Under the pieces are notes generated by a model. That model did not search any database. It saw only the letters and a list, made by a program, of their open reading frames with translations, and was not told where the DNA came from. 64,000 bases of DNA. Source: Rhodobacteraceae bacterium IMCC1335. GTDB taxonomy: Bacteria > Pseudomonadota > Alphaproteobacteria > Rhodobacterales > Rhodobacteraceae. The position numbers and the translations under genes were made by a program. This document shows, piece after piece, positions 19,943-30,418 of this stretch. Every line of letters begins with the position of its first letter. Within the stretch, counting starts at the first letter, position 1. The stretch spans positions 1-64,000 of the forward strand of contig CP046864.1 in assembly GCA_039640495.1 (NCBI GenBank), given 5' to 3'.

Positions 19943-20543
19943 AATCAGCCTCCAATCGCACGCCGGCATCGCGCATATCGCGTTGCGCTGCTGCCAATGA
20001 GCCATTTACATCAATCTCGCGGCAGGCCCCCAATAAGACCCGCACGGAATATCCCAATTTTGCAGCATCAACGGCCGAATAATTCACACAAAAATCGGTC
20101 GCCAGCCCAACCATGTCCAAATCGCTAACACCGCAATTTTGCAAATAACCATGCAAGCCAGTGGCGGTTACATGGTCGTTTTCAAAAAAGGCTGAATAGC
20201 TATCGATCAAAGGATTACCGCCTTTGCGCAGAATAAGCGCCGCCGCATCCTGATAGATATCCGCGTGAAACTGCGCGCCAAAGCTGCCTTGGATACAATG
20301 ATCTGGCCACAGCACTTGCGGGCCATATGGCATTTCAACCATATCCAGAGGCGCCTTACTATTATGGCTGCTGGCAAAGCTGGAATGCCCCTTTGGGTGC
20401 CAATCTTGCGTCAAAATCACCCGATCATATCCGACCATTAAACGATTGATTGCAGGGATGATCTGATCACCTTCCGACACGGCCAAAGCGCCACCGGGGC
20501 AAAAATCATTCTGGACATCAATCACCAAAAGCGTTTTTGACAT
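19935..20543 (-). CDS. pncA: Nicotinamidase
   Basis: Deamidates nicotinamide to nicotinate, the substrate of the overlapping pncB product. The 202-residue protein shows the catalytic Asp in VIDVQNDFCPGGALAV at residues 7-22, metal-ligand region QDWHPKGHSSF near 46, the catalytic Lys in LRKGGNP near 106 and the nucleophilic Cys in GLATDFCVNYSA near 145. Complete NAD-recycling pair with pncB. Confidence 0.95.
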   Translation of the reverse strand: MSKTLLVIDVQNDFCPGGALAVSEGDQIIPAINRLMVGYDRVILTQDWHPKGHSSFASSHNSKAPLDMVEMPYGPQVLWPDHCIQGSFGAQFHADIYQDAAALILRKGGNPLIDSYSAFFENDHVTATGLHGYLQNCGVSDLDMVGLATDFCVNYSAVDAAKLGYSVRVLLGACREIDVNGSLAAAQRDMRDAGVRLEADFG

Positions 20544-20661
20544 GCTTTAGGCCCTTTCGTCGCGTCACATTACTGCTACAGGGTTATAACAGCAGCGACA
20601 GGTTTTCTACCCAACATCGGCAAGTTTTGCATCCTAAAGCCCTAATAAAGCGCGTTTGACG

Positions 20662-21615
20662 TTAAGATCGGCGTTTGAGCAACAGGCTGATCCGTGGCGT
20701 GATACCAATATCCATCCGGCTGCGCGTGCTTAAAACTGGCTTTTGCGAGCTGTCTTTTCGGCGCCGCTCGCGCAGCAAAAGATATAGACCACTCAGCACA
20801 ATCACGGCTGAACCAAGCATCGTCATCCGGTCGGGAAATTCTTGAAAAAAAACAATTCCATAGAGCGCCGCCCAAAGCATTTGCGAATAATGCATCGGGG
20901 CCACCACCGCGGCCTCTCCAATGCGATAGGCTTTAATAATGCAAAGCATCGCCAAGAAACCCAGCACCGCCATACAGCCCAACAAGCCAATATCTTCCAA
21001 AGCAATTGGCGTATAGGAATAGGCCGCCAATGGACCCAGAACAATCAAATTGGCAAACATCGGATAAAGCATCAAAACAATCGTGCGTTCCTCATTGCCG
21101 ATTTTACGCACGATCAAAGATGAAAGCGCACCGCATAAGGCGGCGGTTAAGGCTGCAACATGGCCAAGGGTCAGCGCGGTGCTTGCCGGACGCAACACGA
21201 TCAACACCCCAACAAACCCCAAGATAACGGCTGCCCAGCGATGGGCACCAACTTGCTCTCCCAAAATCGGAATCGCCAAAACGGTGATCAGCAAGGGCAT
21301 ACAAAACATCAATGCATAGGTTTGCGCCAGCGGCAAAACGGAAAAAGCATAAAACGCCGCCACCGCCGTAATCACCGTTGCACAGCTGCGCAGGAACACC
21401 CAGACCGGATGATGCGGCATTAGATTATCTTCATTGCGATCAGGCAGATGAAACAAAACCACAAGCGGAAAACTGAACAAAACCGAAAAGAAAATGATCT
21501 GGAACACCGAATACGTATCACCCAGCATCTTCACGATCACGTCATGGGCTGAGAAAAGCGCAAAGCCAAGCAAGGCGAACAGCGCTCCGGCGCGATTGGC
21601 GGATGTCTTTGACAT
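20662..21615 (-). CDS. DMT-superfamily (EamA) transporter
   Basis: Ten-helix drug/metabolite-type carrier in the inner membrane with two EamA repeats (roughly residues 8-140 and 150-285). Recognised from FALFSAHDVIVKMLGD near the N-terminus and VAPMHYSQMLWAALYGIVFFQEFPD near 240, a pattern common in roseobacter metabolite exporters. The C-terminal tail is basic and cytoplasmic. Substrate unknown. Monocistronic by position. Confidence 0.88.
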   Translation of the reverse strand: MSKTSANRAGALFALLGFALFSAHDVIVKMLGDTYSVFQIIFFSVLFSFPLVVLFHLPDRNEDNLMPHHPVWVFLRSCATVITAVAAFYAFSVLPLAQTYALMFCMPLLITVLAIPILGEQVGAHRWAAVILGFVGVLIVLRPASTALTLGHVAALTAALCGALSSLIVRKIGNEERTIVLMLYPMFANLIVLGPLAAYSYTPIALEDIGLLGCMAVLGFLAMLCIIKAYRIGEAAVVAPMHYSQMLWAALYGIVFFQEFPDRMTMLGSAVIVLSGLYLLLRERRRKDSSQKPVLSTRSRMDIGITPRISLLLKRRS

Positions 21616-21697
21616 GGCGCTCTCATTTCTGGTGGGCGATTGGGTAAAATCTCAGATGCGGGAAATAGGCAAGGCGCATCCGCCTTGCCAAGGTGCT

Positions 21698-22804
21698 TTA
21701 CAGGCTAGAGTCCAACGCTGCGATAATCGCATCACCCATTTCTGCGGTGGTGATCGGCGTGCCATCTTCGGGGCCCATCAGGTCTGGTGTGCGCGCGCCT
21801 TGCGCCAAAACGGTTTCAATCGCTTGTTCCAACCGCGTCGCCTCCCCGCCCTGATCAAAGCTATAGCGCAACGCCATCGCAAAGCTTAGAATGCAAGCGA
21901 TCGGATTGGCTTTGCCTTGACCGGCAATATCCGGCGCTGAGCCATGAACCGGCTCGTATAAAGCTTTTGGACGTCCATTCGCCATCGGCAGGCCAAGGCT
22001 GGCCGAGGGCAACATACCCAAACTGCCGGTCAGCATCGCCGCGGCATCCGACAGCAGATCCCCAAACAAGTTATCCGTGACAATCACGTCAAATTGTTTG
22101 GGCCAGCGGCACAGTTGCATCGCGCCAGCATCGGCATACATATGGCTAAGCTCCACATCCGGATAATCCTCATCATGCACTTTCTGAACCACCTCGCGCC
22201 ATAAAACGCCCGATTCCATGACATTGGCTTTTTCCATCGAACAGACTTTATTGCCGCGTTTTCGGGCCAATTCAAACGCACTGCGCGCCACCCGGTCAAT
22301 CTCGCTTTCGGTATAGCGCTGCGTGTTGATGCCCACGCGTTCATTGCCTTCTTCAAAAATGCCGCGCGGCTCGCCAAAATAAATCCCCGAGGTCAGCTCG
22401 CGGATGATCATAATATCAAGGCCTGCGACCACATCTTTCTTCAATGATGAAAAATCGGCCAAAGCATCAAAACATTGCGCGGGTCGCAAATTGGCAAAAA
22501 GATCCATCTCTTTGCGCAAACGCAACAAACCACGCTCGGGTTTCACGCTGAAATCCAGATCGTCATATTTCGGGCCGCCAACCGCCCCCAGCAAAACCGC
22601 ATCGACCTCTTGGGCTTTGGCCATCGTGTCATCATGCAGCGGCGTGCCATGCGCATCATATGCGCAGCCGCCCACCAAATCTTCAAACACGTCAAAAGGC
22701 AGGGCGCGCTTGGCCCCATACCAATCGATCACTTTGCGCACTTCGGTCATCACTTCTGGGCCAATACCATCGCCGGCCAAAATAAGAAGGGAGGGGTTTG
22801 TCAT
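21698..22804 (-). CDS. leuB: 3-isopropylmalate dehydrogenase
   Basis: Oxidatively decarboxylates 3-isopropylmalate to 2-oxoisocaproate in leucine synthesis, using NAD and a divalent metal. About 368 residues. Landmarks are [13 protein letters not shown] near the N-terminus, the substrate-binding [14 protein letters not shown] near 97, and [21 protein letters not shown] near 242 (metal-binding aspartates). An ATG two codons upstream is possible. It follows leuD at about 110 bases. Confidence 0.97.
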   Translation of the reverse strand: MTNPSLLILAGDGIGPEVMTEVRKVIDWYGAKRALPFDVFEDLVGGCAYDAHGTPLHDDTMAKAQEVDAVLLGAVGGPKYDDLDFSVKPERGLLRLRKEMDLFANLRPAQCFDALADFSSLKKDVVAGLDIMIIRELTSGIYFGEPRGIFEEGNERVGINTQRYTESEIDRVARSAFELARKRGNKVCSMEKANVMESGVLWREVVQKVHDEDYPDVELSHMYADAGAMQLCRWPKQFDVIVTDNLFGDLLSDAAAMLTGSLGMLPSASLGLPMANGRPKALYEPVHGSAPDIAGQGKANPIACILSFAMALRYSFDQGGEATRLEQAIETVLAQGARTPDLMGPEDGTPITTAEMGDAIIAALDSSL

Positions 22805-22912
22805 TCTCAAAGACTCCTTCGGAATATGTCATTTTGCAAAAACGGGTGCGTTGGAAAGAGGAGCACCCCCAGCTGCCACGCCCATTTGGTTTATGAAATC
22901 AAAGCCGCCCGC

Positions 22913-23518
22913 TTACACCCAAGGGTGGCTTACTTGTAATTTGCTTTCATAGGCATCGATGGACGCAGCTTTTTCCATCGTCAGGCCGATATCGTCCAAA
23001 CCGTTCAGCAGGCAATGCTTTTTGAACGCATCCACCTCGAAAGAAAAGGTTTCCCCATCCGAGGTTGTGACGGTCTGCGCCTCAAGATCAACCTCGATGC
23101 GCGCGTTTGAGCCTTTTTCGGCGTCTTTCATCAACACATCCACCTGCGCTTTTGGCAGCACAATCGGCAGAATGCCATTTTTGAAGCAATTGTTGAAAAA
23201 GATATCGGCATAGCTTGTGGAAATCACGCAGCGGATCCCGAAATCTTTAATCGCCCATGGGGCATGTTCGCGGCTCGAGCCGCAGCCAAAATTATCGCCC
23301 GCCACCAAGATCTCAGCTTCACGATATTGCGGCTTATTCAGCACAAAATCGGGGTTTTCGCTGCCATCATCCAGATAGCGCATTTCGTCAAACAGGTTCA
23401 CACCCAAGCCCGAGCGCTTGATGGTTTTCAAAAAGACTTTTGGGATGATCATATCCGTATCGATATTGATCAAAGGCATGGGCGCGGCAATACCACTGAG
23501 TTTTTCAAATTTATCCAT
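22913..23518 (-). CDS. leuD: 3-isopropylmalate dehydratase small subunit
   Basis: Forms with LeuC the isomerase that interconverts 2- and 3-isopropylmalate. The 201-residue swivelling-domain protein has the signature [16 protein letters not shown] near 73-88 and [19 protein letters not shown] near 98. It starts at the last base of the leuC stop, so the two subunits are translationally coupled. Confidence 0.97.
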   Translation of the reverse strand: MDKFEKLSGIAAPMPLINIDTDMIIPKVFLKTIKRSGLGVNLFDEMRYLDDGSENPDFVLNKPQYREAEILVAGDNFGCGSSREHAPWAIKDFGIRCVISTSYADIFFNNCFKNGILPIVLPKAQVDVLMKDAEKGSNARIEVDLEAQTVTTSDGETFSFEVDAFKKHCLLNGLDDIGLTMEKAASIDAYESKLQVSHPWV

Positions 23519-24924
23519 TACATAATCTCCCGTACATCTGTCAGCTTACCCGTGATCGCCGCCGCGGCTGCCATCGCCGGAGACATCAAATGCGTGCGTC
23601 CACCGCGGCCCTGACGGCCCTCAAAATTGCGATTTGATGTGGCCGCGCAGCGCTCGCCCGGCGCCAGCTGGTCTGGATTCATAGCCAAACACATCGAACA
23701 TCCGGCCAGCCGCCATTCAAACCCCGCCTCTTTAAAGATATCGGCCAAACCTTCTTCTTCGGCTTGCGCGCGCACCAAACCTGAGCCGGGAACCACCATC
23801 GCACGGATACCGTCTTTGATTTTCTTTCCCTTTAGAATTTCGGCCGCCGCGCGCAAATCTTCAATCCGCCCATTCGTGCATGAGCCGATGAACACAGTGT
23901 CGATGGCGATCTCGGTAAGGGGTGTGCCTGACGTCAGCCCCATATAATCAAGAGAGCGGGCCGCAGCATCAACTTTGCCGCCCTCAAAATCACTCGATGC
24001 GGGCACGGAAGCCGTGATCGGCAACACATCTTCGGGCGAAGTGCCCCAGGTAACCACCGGGGCGATATCTTCGGCTTTCAGCGTCACAACTTTGTCAAAA
24101 TGCGCGCCCTCATCCGTAAATAGCGATTTCCAATAGGCCAGTGCAGTTTCCCAACTGGCCCCTTTGGGCGCATGCGGGCGGCCCTGACAATACGCAAAGG
24201 TTTTTTCATCCGGCGCGATCAAACCAGCGCGGGCACCACCTTCGATCGCCATATTGCAGACGGTCATCCGGCCTTCAATCGACAAATCGCGAATAGCCTC
24301 ACCGCAATATTCGATCACATACCCTGTTCCACCAGCGGTTCCTGTTGCGCCGATAACCGACAGGGTGATGTCTTTCGCCGTCACGCCAGGGCGCAATTTC
24401 CCGGTGATTTCCACTTTCATATTTTTTGATTTCTTCTGGATGAGCGTCTGCGTGGCGAGAACATGCTCAACCTCAGAGGTGCCAATGCCATGCGCCAAGG
24501 CACCAAAAGCGCCATGGGTCGCGGTATGGCTATCACCGCACACAACGGTCATCCCGGGTAAAGTCCAACCTTGCTCGGGGCCAACAATATGCACGATACC
24601 CTGGCGGACATCCGAAACAGGATAATAGTGAATGCCAAAATCAGCCGCGTTCTTATCCAGCGCTTCTACTTGAATGCGGCTTTCGGGATTGTCGATTCCT
24701 TTGGCACGATCCAGCGTGGTGGGCACATTGTGATCCGGCACGGCAATGGTTTTTTCCGGCGCGCGCACTTTGCGCCCGTTCATCCGAAGGCCTTCAAAAG
24801 CTTGCGGGCTGGTCACCTCATGAACAAGATGACGGTCAATATACAGCAAACAAGTGCCATCCTCGGCCTCATGCGCCACATGCGCATCCCAGATTTTATC
24901 GTATAGTGTTTTCGGGGCGGTCAT
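23518..24924 (-). CDS. leuC: 3-isopropylmalate dehydratase large subunit
   Basis: Aconitase-family iron-sulfur subunit of isopropylmalate isomerase. The 468-residue protein carries the first cluster cysteine in [16 protein letters not shown] near 348 and the pair in [18 protein letters not shown] near 408, plus [19 protein letters not shown] near 129. First gene of leuCDB. A ribosome site AGAGG lies about 8 bases before the ATG. Confidence 0.97.
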   Translation of the reverse strand: MTAPKTLYDKIWDAHVAHEAEDGTCLLYIDRHLVHEVTSPQAFEGLRMNGRKVRAPEKTIAVPDHNVPTTLDRAKGIDNPESRIQVEALDKNAADFGIHYYPVSDVRQGIVHIVGPEQGWTLPGMTVVCGDSHTATHGAFGALAHGIGTSEVEHVLATQTLIQKKSKNMKVEITGKLRPGVTAKDITLSVIGATGTAGGTGYVIEYCGEAIRDLSIEGRMTVCNMAIEGGARAGLIAPDEKTFAYCQGRPHAPKGASWETALAYWKSLFTDEGAHFDKVVTLKAEDIAPVVTWGTSPEDVLPITASVPASSDFEGGKVDAAARSLDYMGLTSGTPLTEIAIDTVFIGSCTNGRIEDLRAAAEILKGKKIKDGIRAMVVPGSGLVRAQAEEEGLADIFKEAGFEWRLAGCSMCLAMNPDQLAPGERCAATSNRNFEGRQGRGGRTHLMSPAMAAAAAITGKLTDVREIM

Positions 24925-25361
24925 TTTTAATCCTCTCCCGTAGGGTATGAAAAGATAGGGCGAACGTGTTTTGACGGGCCTAGGAAGGCGCGCGAACCGA
25001 TTTCATCGCTCCAAAAAACCGCCAAGGCAGACGGGCGCGATCATCCATGTCAAAAATACGAGTCATTGTCATAAACCGTTCATACGCCCAAATTTATGGC
25101 GCTTCAAGCCACCCGGGCACGCCAAAAACGTTATGTCAAAACCAGCGCCCTAAGATCCAAACTAGTGCCAGTGCGCCGCGTTAAAAAGCGTGTCAAACGC
25201 GGCCAAGCCAGCAGCCGCCTGCGCAAAGCGATGATATGCTCTGCGGCTTGCCTGTTGCCAGAAAACCTCAATCCGGGCGTGCGCAAAGGTTTGATTGAGA
25301 TTTCATATCAGCCATGTTACACTTTTCATATGCTCAGCGCTGGAGCTTTCGGCGTAACAAC
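24925..25361. other. Intergenic region between divergent leuC and rsfS
   Basis: About 440 bases that must hold promoters for both leuC (minus) and rsfS (plus). An Arg/Lys-rich frame of 94 codons on the plus strand (25096-25380) overlaps the rsfS start and has no ribosome site or recognisable family; I judge it spurious. I see no tRNA, strong hairpin or clear leucine attenuator peptide here. Confidence 0.5.
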
Positions 25362-25787
25362 ATGGAGGACACAGTCCTGACACTATCAGTTGATGCAGCA
25401 GGCGCTGCAGCTCAGCCCTCTTATTTAGAAGGGCATAAACCGGTCTCAAGTGAAACACTTCTTACCCGAATCCTTGACTCCCTCGCCGAAGACAAAGCCG
25501 AAGATATTGTAGATATAGACCTGCGCGGCAAAACCGCGATCGGGGATTATATGGTGATTGCCTCAGGGCGCTCTACGCGGCAAGTCGCGGCGCTGGCAGA
25601 AAAATTGACAGACCGGCTGAAGCAAGAATTTGGACGCCTGTCCAAAATCGAGGGCAAAAACACCGGTGATTGGATACTCGTCGATACGGGGGATATTATT
25701 ATACATCTCTTCCGCCCAGAAGTGCGCGAATTTTATCAGCTGGAAAAAATGTGGGTGCCGCTTGGCCAGCAGGCAAAGAACGCCTGA
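25362..25787 (+). CDS. rsfS: Ribosome silencing factor RsfS
   Basis: Binds ribosomal protein L14 and blocks subunit joining when nutrients are short. Recognised by DLRGKTAIGDYMVIASGRSTRQVAALAEKL split over residues 48-78 and the C-terminal GDIIIHLFRPEVREFYQLEKMW. The start at 25362 gives 141 residues; an upstream ATG at 25314 adds an unsupported extension. It is followed by rlmH after 12 bases, the usual pairing. Confidence 0.93.
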   Translation: MEDTVLTLSVDAAGAAAQPSYLEGHKPVSSETLLTRILDSLAEDKAEDIVDIDLRGKTAIGDYMVIASGRSTRQVAALAEKLTDRLKQEFGRLSKIEGKNTGDWILVDTGDIIIHLFRPEVREFYQLEKMWVPLGQQAKNA

Positions 25788-25799
25788 TATAGCCTGAAA

Positions 25800-26270
25800 A
25801 TGCGTCTTACCATTTGTGCTGTTGGCCGGTTGAAATCCGGCCCCGAACATCTTTTGATCACCGATTATGCGACCCGGTTCAATCGCATGGGCAGGTCGCT
25901 GGGATTGGGCCCTTTGAAAATTCAAGAAGTTGAAGATAAGAAAAATATTGGCATGTCAGCAGAAGCTGAATTGCTGCGCAAATCCATCCCCAATTCGGCC
26001 AGTATCTGCGCGCTTGATGAGCGCGGCCCGGTGATGAGCTCGCCACAATTCTCGCGCTATATGGCCGCGTTACGCGATCAGCGGGTCAGCGATTTGGCCT
26101 TCGTAATCGGCGGCGCCGATGGAATTGATCCAAGCTTGCGCGACGCTGCCCATGCGCAATTGTCTTTTGGCAAAATGGTCTGGCCGCATCTATTGGCGCG
26201 GGCGATGCTCTGCGAACAAATTTACCGCGCCGCCGCAATTCTTGCCGGCGCCCCCTATCACCGAATATAA
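25800..26270 (+). CDS. rlmH: 23S rRNA pseudouridine-1915 N3-methyltransferase RlmH
   Basis: SPOUT-class methyltransferase that methylates the pseudouridine at position 1915 of 23S rRNA. The 156-residue protein has the knotted cofactor region FVIGGADGIDPSLRDAA near 101 and the conserved C-terminus ARAMLCEQIYRAAAILAG. Coupled with rsfS, another ribosome-associated factor. Confidence 0.96.
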   Translation: MRLTICAVGRLKSGPEHLLITDYATRFNRMGRSLGLGPLKIQEVEDKKNIGMSAEAELLRKSIPNSASICALDERGPVMSSPQFSRYMAALRDQRVSDLAFVIGGADGIDPSLRDAAHAQLSFGKMVWPHLLARAMLCEQIYRAAAILAGAPYHRI

Positions 26271-26399
26271 AGCGCTAACCCTATAAGGTGACGCCCCGAG
26301 ATGAACAGCGATCGGCAAGCCTAAAAGCCACATTGCGCCAAGGCCAAGGCTTGCACCCCGATGCAGCGCAGCCTAAATCGGTTAAAAAAGGAAATCAGC

Positions 26400-27923
26400 A
26401 TGGCAGCAATACCTATAGTTCTGTGTATTTTAGACGGCTGGGGCTGTGGCACCAACGAGGTCGGCAATGCCCCAAAACTAGCAAAAACACCTTGCTTTGA
26501 TCACATTATGGAAAGCTGCCCGACAGCAGAATTAATCACATACGGGCCAGATGTCGGCCTGCCTTCGGGGCAAATGGGAAATTCAGAAGTTGGTCATATG
26601 AATATCGGCGCTGGGCGCGTGGTTGCTATGGATCTTGGCCAAATTGATCTAGCGATCGAAAATGGCTCTTTTGGCCAAAACGCAGCGCTTCAAGCGTTTA
26701 TCGGACAGCTTCAACGCAGCGGCGGGACTGCGCATGTGATGGCTCTTGTGTCCGATGGCGGGGTGCATGGCCATATCGCGCATCTGCTTGCAACGCTGCA
26801 AGTGCTGAGCGCGGCAGGCGTGCCCAGCTGTATCCATGCGATCACCGATGGCCGCGATGTGGCCCCGGGAAGTGCGCTTGGCTTTATCGAACAGCTCAGC
26901 GCCGCGCTGCCTGCGCAAGCGCAGATCGCCACCGTGACGGGCAGATATTTTGCGATGGATCGCGACAATCGCTGGGAGCGGGTTCAAACCGCTTATGATG
27001 CAATCGTGGCGGCGCAAAGCAGCCACACCGCCGCAACAGCCGCGCAAGCGATCACCGCGGCAGATCTGGCCGGCATCAGCGATGAATTCATCCCCGCAAC
27101 GGTTGTGACCGGCTATCAGGGCGTTTCGTCAGGCGATGGGCTCTTCTGTTTAAACTTTCGCGCCGATCGGGCGCGCGAAATCCTAAGCTCTCTGGCCGAT
27201 CCGCATTTTGATCATTTTCAAAGCCATGCCCAACCCGCCTGGGCGGGCGCATTGGGCATGGTGGATTATTCCGAAGCGCATGCCGGTTACATGCAAGCCT
27301 GCTTCCCCAAAACACCCGTGGTAAACACTTTGGGGGCGTGGGTGGCACGGCATGGCAAGCGCCAGTTTCGCGTTGCCGAAACCGAAAAATATCCCCATGT
27401 CACGTTTTTTCTGAATGGTGGCACAGAACAAGCAGAACCTTTGGAAGAGCGGTTCATGCCGCATTCTCCGAAAGTGGCAACCTATGATTTGCAGCCCGAA
27501 ATGGCCTCTGAGGCTGTTACAGATCATCTGATCGGCGCGATCACTGACGCCTATGATCTTATCATTGTGAACTATGCAAATCCCGATATGGTTGGCCATA
27601 CGGGGGATTTGAACGCCGCCATCAAAGCCTGCGAAGCTGTTGACCGTGGCCTTGCGCGGGTGTTGAATGCGTTAGAAGAAACCAATGGGCAAATGATCCT
27701 AACAGCGGATCATGGAAATTGTGAAATGATGGTAGATCCGGAAACGGGGCAACCCCATACCGCGCATACGCTTAATCCAGTGCCGGTGGCGCTGATCAAT
27801 GGCCCCGATGGCAGCGCGTTAAGGTCGGGGGGGCGGCTGGCAGATCTGGCGCCAACGCTCCTGCAGCTGATGGGGCTGGACTACCCCTCCGAAATGACAG
27901 GCCGCAGCCTGTTGCTGCCATGA
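26400..27923 (+). CDS. gpmI: 2,3-bisphosphoglycerate-independent phosphoglycerate mutase
   Basis: Manganese-dependent enzyme of glycolysis and gluconeogenesis interconverting 3- and 2-phosphoglycerate. The 507-residue sequence has CILDGWG at the N-terminus, the catalytic serine in GQMGNSEVGHMNIGAGR near 55-71, RFMPHSPKVATYDLQPEM near 355 and metal-binding YANPDMVGHTGDL and TADHGNCEMM in the C-terminal third. The start at 26400 has AAAAAAGGAA upstream; an earlier ATG at 26361 is less likely. The end overlaps the next gene by four bases. Confidence 0.96.
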   Translation: MAAIPIVLCILDGWGCGTNEVGNAPKLAKTPCFDHIMESCPTAELITYGPDVGLPSGQMGNSEVGHMNIGAGRVVAMDLGQIDLAIENGSFGQNAALQAFIGQLQRSGGTAHVMALVSDGGVHGHIAHLLATLQVLSAAGVPSCIHAITDGRDVAPGSALGFIEQLSAALPAQAQIATVTGRYFAMDRDNRWERVQTAYDAIVAAQSSHTAATAAQAITAADLAGISDEFIPATVVTGYQGVSSGDGLFCLNFRADRAREILSSLADPHFDHFQSHAQPAWAGALGMVDYSEAHAGYMQACFPKTPVVNTLGAWVARHGKRQFRVAETEKYPHVTFFLNGGTEQAEPLEERFMPHSPKVATYDLQPEMASEAVTDHLIGAITDAYDLIIVNYANPDMVGHTGDLNAAIKACEAVDRGLARVLNALEETNGQMILTADHGNCEMMVDPETGQPHTAHTLNPVPVALINGPDGSALRSGGRLADLAPTLLQLMGLDYPSEMTGRSLLLP

Positions 27924-29080
27924 AGCAGCTTTTCGCCCTTCTCGCTTTGCTGACCTTATTTGCGGGCCAAGGCAATGCCCGTGATTTGGCCCGCAGCCCT
28001 CACAACCTGGTAGAGGCCGCCCAAAAAGCTGCAAACACGCTGGATCAAGCCACCGCAAGTCTGGTGCGCGCAGAAACCGCATCAGATCGCGTGCGGGCCT
28101 TGACGCAATCAATCAGAAGCATCGAACACGCCTTAGCTTTAGTGCGCCAAGGCCTGCGCGAAATGGCGATGGAAACGGCAGCGATTGATGCCCATCTCAC
28201 CCGCCAAGAGGATGAAATCGGACGTTTGCTTGGAGTGCTGCACAGCATCGATAAAGACGCGGTTTACAGCAGCCTAATCCACCCCTCTGGCCCCTTGGCA
28301 ACGGCGCGGGCGGGCATGATGCTTTCAGATATCGTGCCGGCATTACAAAATCGGGTCACGGCGCTGCAACGCGAATTAGAGGATCAAAACGCGTTGATCG
28401 CATTTCAAACCGAAATCCGCGATGCGTTAAAGCTGGGGCTGGGCGAAGTGCAGCACGCTCGCGCTGCATTGGCCAGAGCGCTTGCCGATCGCAAAGACCT
28501 TCCCCGCCGCTTTACCGAAGATCCATCAAAAACCGAAATCTTACTGACCGCTGCCGATAGTTTAGACGCTTTCGCAGACGGCGTTGCGATCATCGCTGCC
28601 GATGAAGTGCCCGGATCGCTACCCTATATCGGGAATCGCAAAGGCGCGCTGCCCTTTCCCGTAGCGGGGCGGATCATCCGCCAATTCAATGAAACTGACG
28701 CGGCGGGGATCGTTCGCCCAGGTTTGGTTGTTGCAACGGCCTCACAAGCCATCGTTACAACGCCCACAGCCGCTACGATACGCTATCGCGGGCCCCTGCT
28801 CGATTATGGGCAAGTGTCGATTATCGAACCTCAGATAGGGGTGCTGATCATCGTTGCGGGCATGGAAACAGTCTATGGCAATATTGGCGAAGTGCTGCCG
28901 GCGGGCAGCCCGATCGGCATTATGGGCGGTCAATCACAAAGCTTTGAAAAAATAATTGAACAAACTGTGATTGGCAATGGTAGCGAGCGACCAGAAACGC
29001 TCTATATAGAGGTTCGAAACGACAATATTCCGCAGGACCCACTGCTTTGGTTCGGCCAAGGAAAGGATCTTAAGAAATGA
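27920..29080 (+). CDS. EnvC-like murein hydrolase activator (M23/LytM domain)
   Basis: Secreted coiled-coil protein thought to activate amidases for septal peptidoglycan splitting. The 386-residue precursor begins with a signal peptide (MKQLFALLALLTLFAGQGNA), followed by long heptad-rich helices (about 30-190) and a C-terminal LytM-like domain (about 235-380). The usual HxH zinc motif of active M23 peptidases is not visible, which fits a regulatory rather than catalytic role. Overlaps gpmI by ATGA and ctpA by ATGA. Confidence 0.85.
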   Translation: MKQLFALLALLTLFAGQGNARDLARSPHNLVEAAQKAANTLDQATASLVRAETASDRVRALTQSIRSIEHALALVRQGLREMAMETAAIDAHLTRQEDEIGRLLGVLHSIDKDAVYSSLIHPSGPLATARAGMMLSDIVPALQNRVTALQRELEDQNALIAFQTEIRDALKLGLGEVQHARAALARALADRKDLPRRFTEDPSKTEILLTAADSLDAFADGVAIIAADEVPGSLPYIGNRKGALPFPVAGRIIRQFNETDAAGIVRPGLVVATASQAIVTTPTAATIRYRGPLLDYGQVSIIEPQIGVLIIVAGMETVYGNIGEVLPAGSPIGIMGGQSQSFEKIIEQTVIGNGSERPETLYIEVRNDNIPQDPLLWFGQGKDLKK

Positions 29081-30414
29081 GTAGGTTGATTTTGGCCGCA
29101 GGGTTTGGCCTGAGCCTTGGGGTGATGACAGCGTTGCAATTTGCGGCACCGGTTTTGGCGCAATCCAGCAATGAGCGCAGCAGCGTCTATGAACAGCTTG
29201 ATCTTTTCGGTGATATTTTCGAACGCATCCGCTCGCAATATGTGGAAGAGGTGGACGAGGCTGAACTGATCGAAGCCGCAATCAATGGTATGCTGACCTC
29301 ACTGGATCCACATTCCAGCTATATGTCGCCAAAAGCCGCTGCGGATATGCGTGTGCAAACCCGTGGTGAATTTGGCGGGCTGGGCATCGAAGTTACCCAA
29401 CAAGATGGGTTTGTGAAAGTTGTCTCGCCCATTGATGGCACGCCCGCAGATGCTGCGGGCATTGAAGCGGGCGATTTTATCACCCATGTTGATGGCGAAA
29501 CGGTGCTTGGCTTAACGCTCAATCAAGCTGTGGAAATGATGCGCGGGCCGGTTGGCTCTGAAATTATCATCACGGTGGTGCGCGAGGGCGAAGATGAACC
29601 TTTCGATGTGTCAATCATCCGCGATACGATCAAGCTTACGGCAGTGAGATCGCGCGTTGAAGGCAGCTCGGTGGTGCTGCGCATCACCACGTTCAACGAT
29701 CAAACCTATCCCAACCTTTCTGACGGGATTGCCAAGCAAGTTGAAGAATTGGGCGGCATCGACAACGTAAACGGATTTGTGTTGGATTTGCGCAACAATC
29801 CGGGTGGCTTGCTCTCGCAAGCGATCCGCGTGTCCGACGCGTTTTTAGAGAAGGGCGAAATCGTCTCAACCCGCGGCCGCGATCCGCAGGACGGAGATCG
29901 CTATAATGCCTCGCCCGATGATCTGGCCGAGGGCAAACCCATTGTGGTGCTGATCAATGGTGGGTCTGCCTCGGCCTCGGAAATTGTGGCCGGCGCGCTG
30001 CAAGATCATCGCCGCGCCGTGGTTGTGGGCACGCGCAGCTTTGGCAAAGGCTCGGTACAAACGGTCATGCCCTTGGGCGGTGATGGTGCGATGCGACTGA
30101 CAACCGCCCGCTATTACACGCCATCAGGGCGCTCGATCCAGGCTTTGGGTGTCTCGCCTGATATTATCGTTGAGCAACCGCGCCGAGAAGATAACGAAGA
30201 GGCCGAAGATGAAGACGGTACAAGCCAGCGCCGTTCAGAAGCGGATCTGCGCGGATCCTTGCTGAATGACAGCCTCAGCGATGAAGAAATTGAGCAGATT
30301 GAAGCAGACCAAGCCGAAGCTGAAATGGCTGCTAAACTGCGCAATGACGATTTTCAACTGTCTTACGCGATTGATCTTCTCAAAGGCATGACGGCGCTGG
30401 CGGGGCAAGATTAA
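29077..30414 (+). CDS. ctpA: C-terminal processing protease CtpA (S41)
   Basis: Periplasmic serine protease with a Ser/Lys dyad that trims or degrades envelope proteins. The 445-residue precursor has a signal sequence (about residues 1-27), a PDZ domain (about 85-165) and the S41 catalytic domain with LRNNPGGLLSQA near 232, the serine in NGGSASASEIVAGAL near 293 and the lysine in GTRSFGKGSVQT near 320. The C-terminal tail is very acidic. Downstream of an EnvC-like gene, a recurrent alphaproteobacterial pair. Confidence 0.94.
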   Translation: MSRLILAAGFGLSLGVMTALQFAAPVLAQSSNERSSVYEQLDLFGDIFERIRSQYVEEVDEAELIEAAINGMLTSLDPHSSYMSPKAAADMRVQTRGEFGGLGIEVTQQDGFVKVVSPIDGTPADAAGIEAGDFITHVDGETVLGLTLNQAVEMMRGPVGSEIIITVVREGEDEPFDVSIIRDTIKLTAVRSRVEGSSVVLRITTFNDQTYPNLSDGIAKQVEELGGIDNVNGFVLDLRNNPGGLLSQAIRVSDAFLEKGEIVSTRGRDPQDGDRYNASPDDLAEGKPIVVLINGGSASASEIVAGALQDHRRAVVVGTRSFGKGSVQTVMPLGGDGAMRLTTARYYTPSGRSIQALGVSPDIIVEQPRREDNEEAEDEDGTSQRRSEADLRGSLLNDSLSDEEIEQIEADQAEAEMAAKLRNDDFQLSYAIDLLKGMTALAGQD

Positions 30415-30418
30415 GCCA

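Noticed and set aside
25096..25380. Arg/Lys-rich 94-codon frame upstream of rsfS
   Set aside because: No ribosome site, no recognisable family, overlaps the rsfS start, and composition is consistent with chance in GC-rich intergenic DNA.
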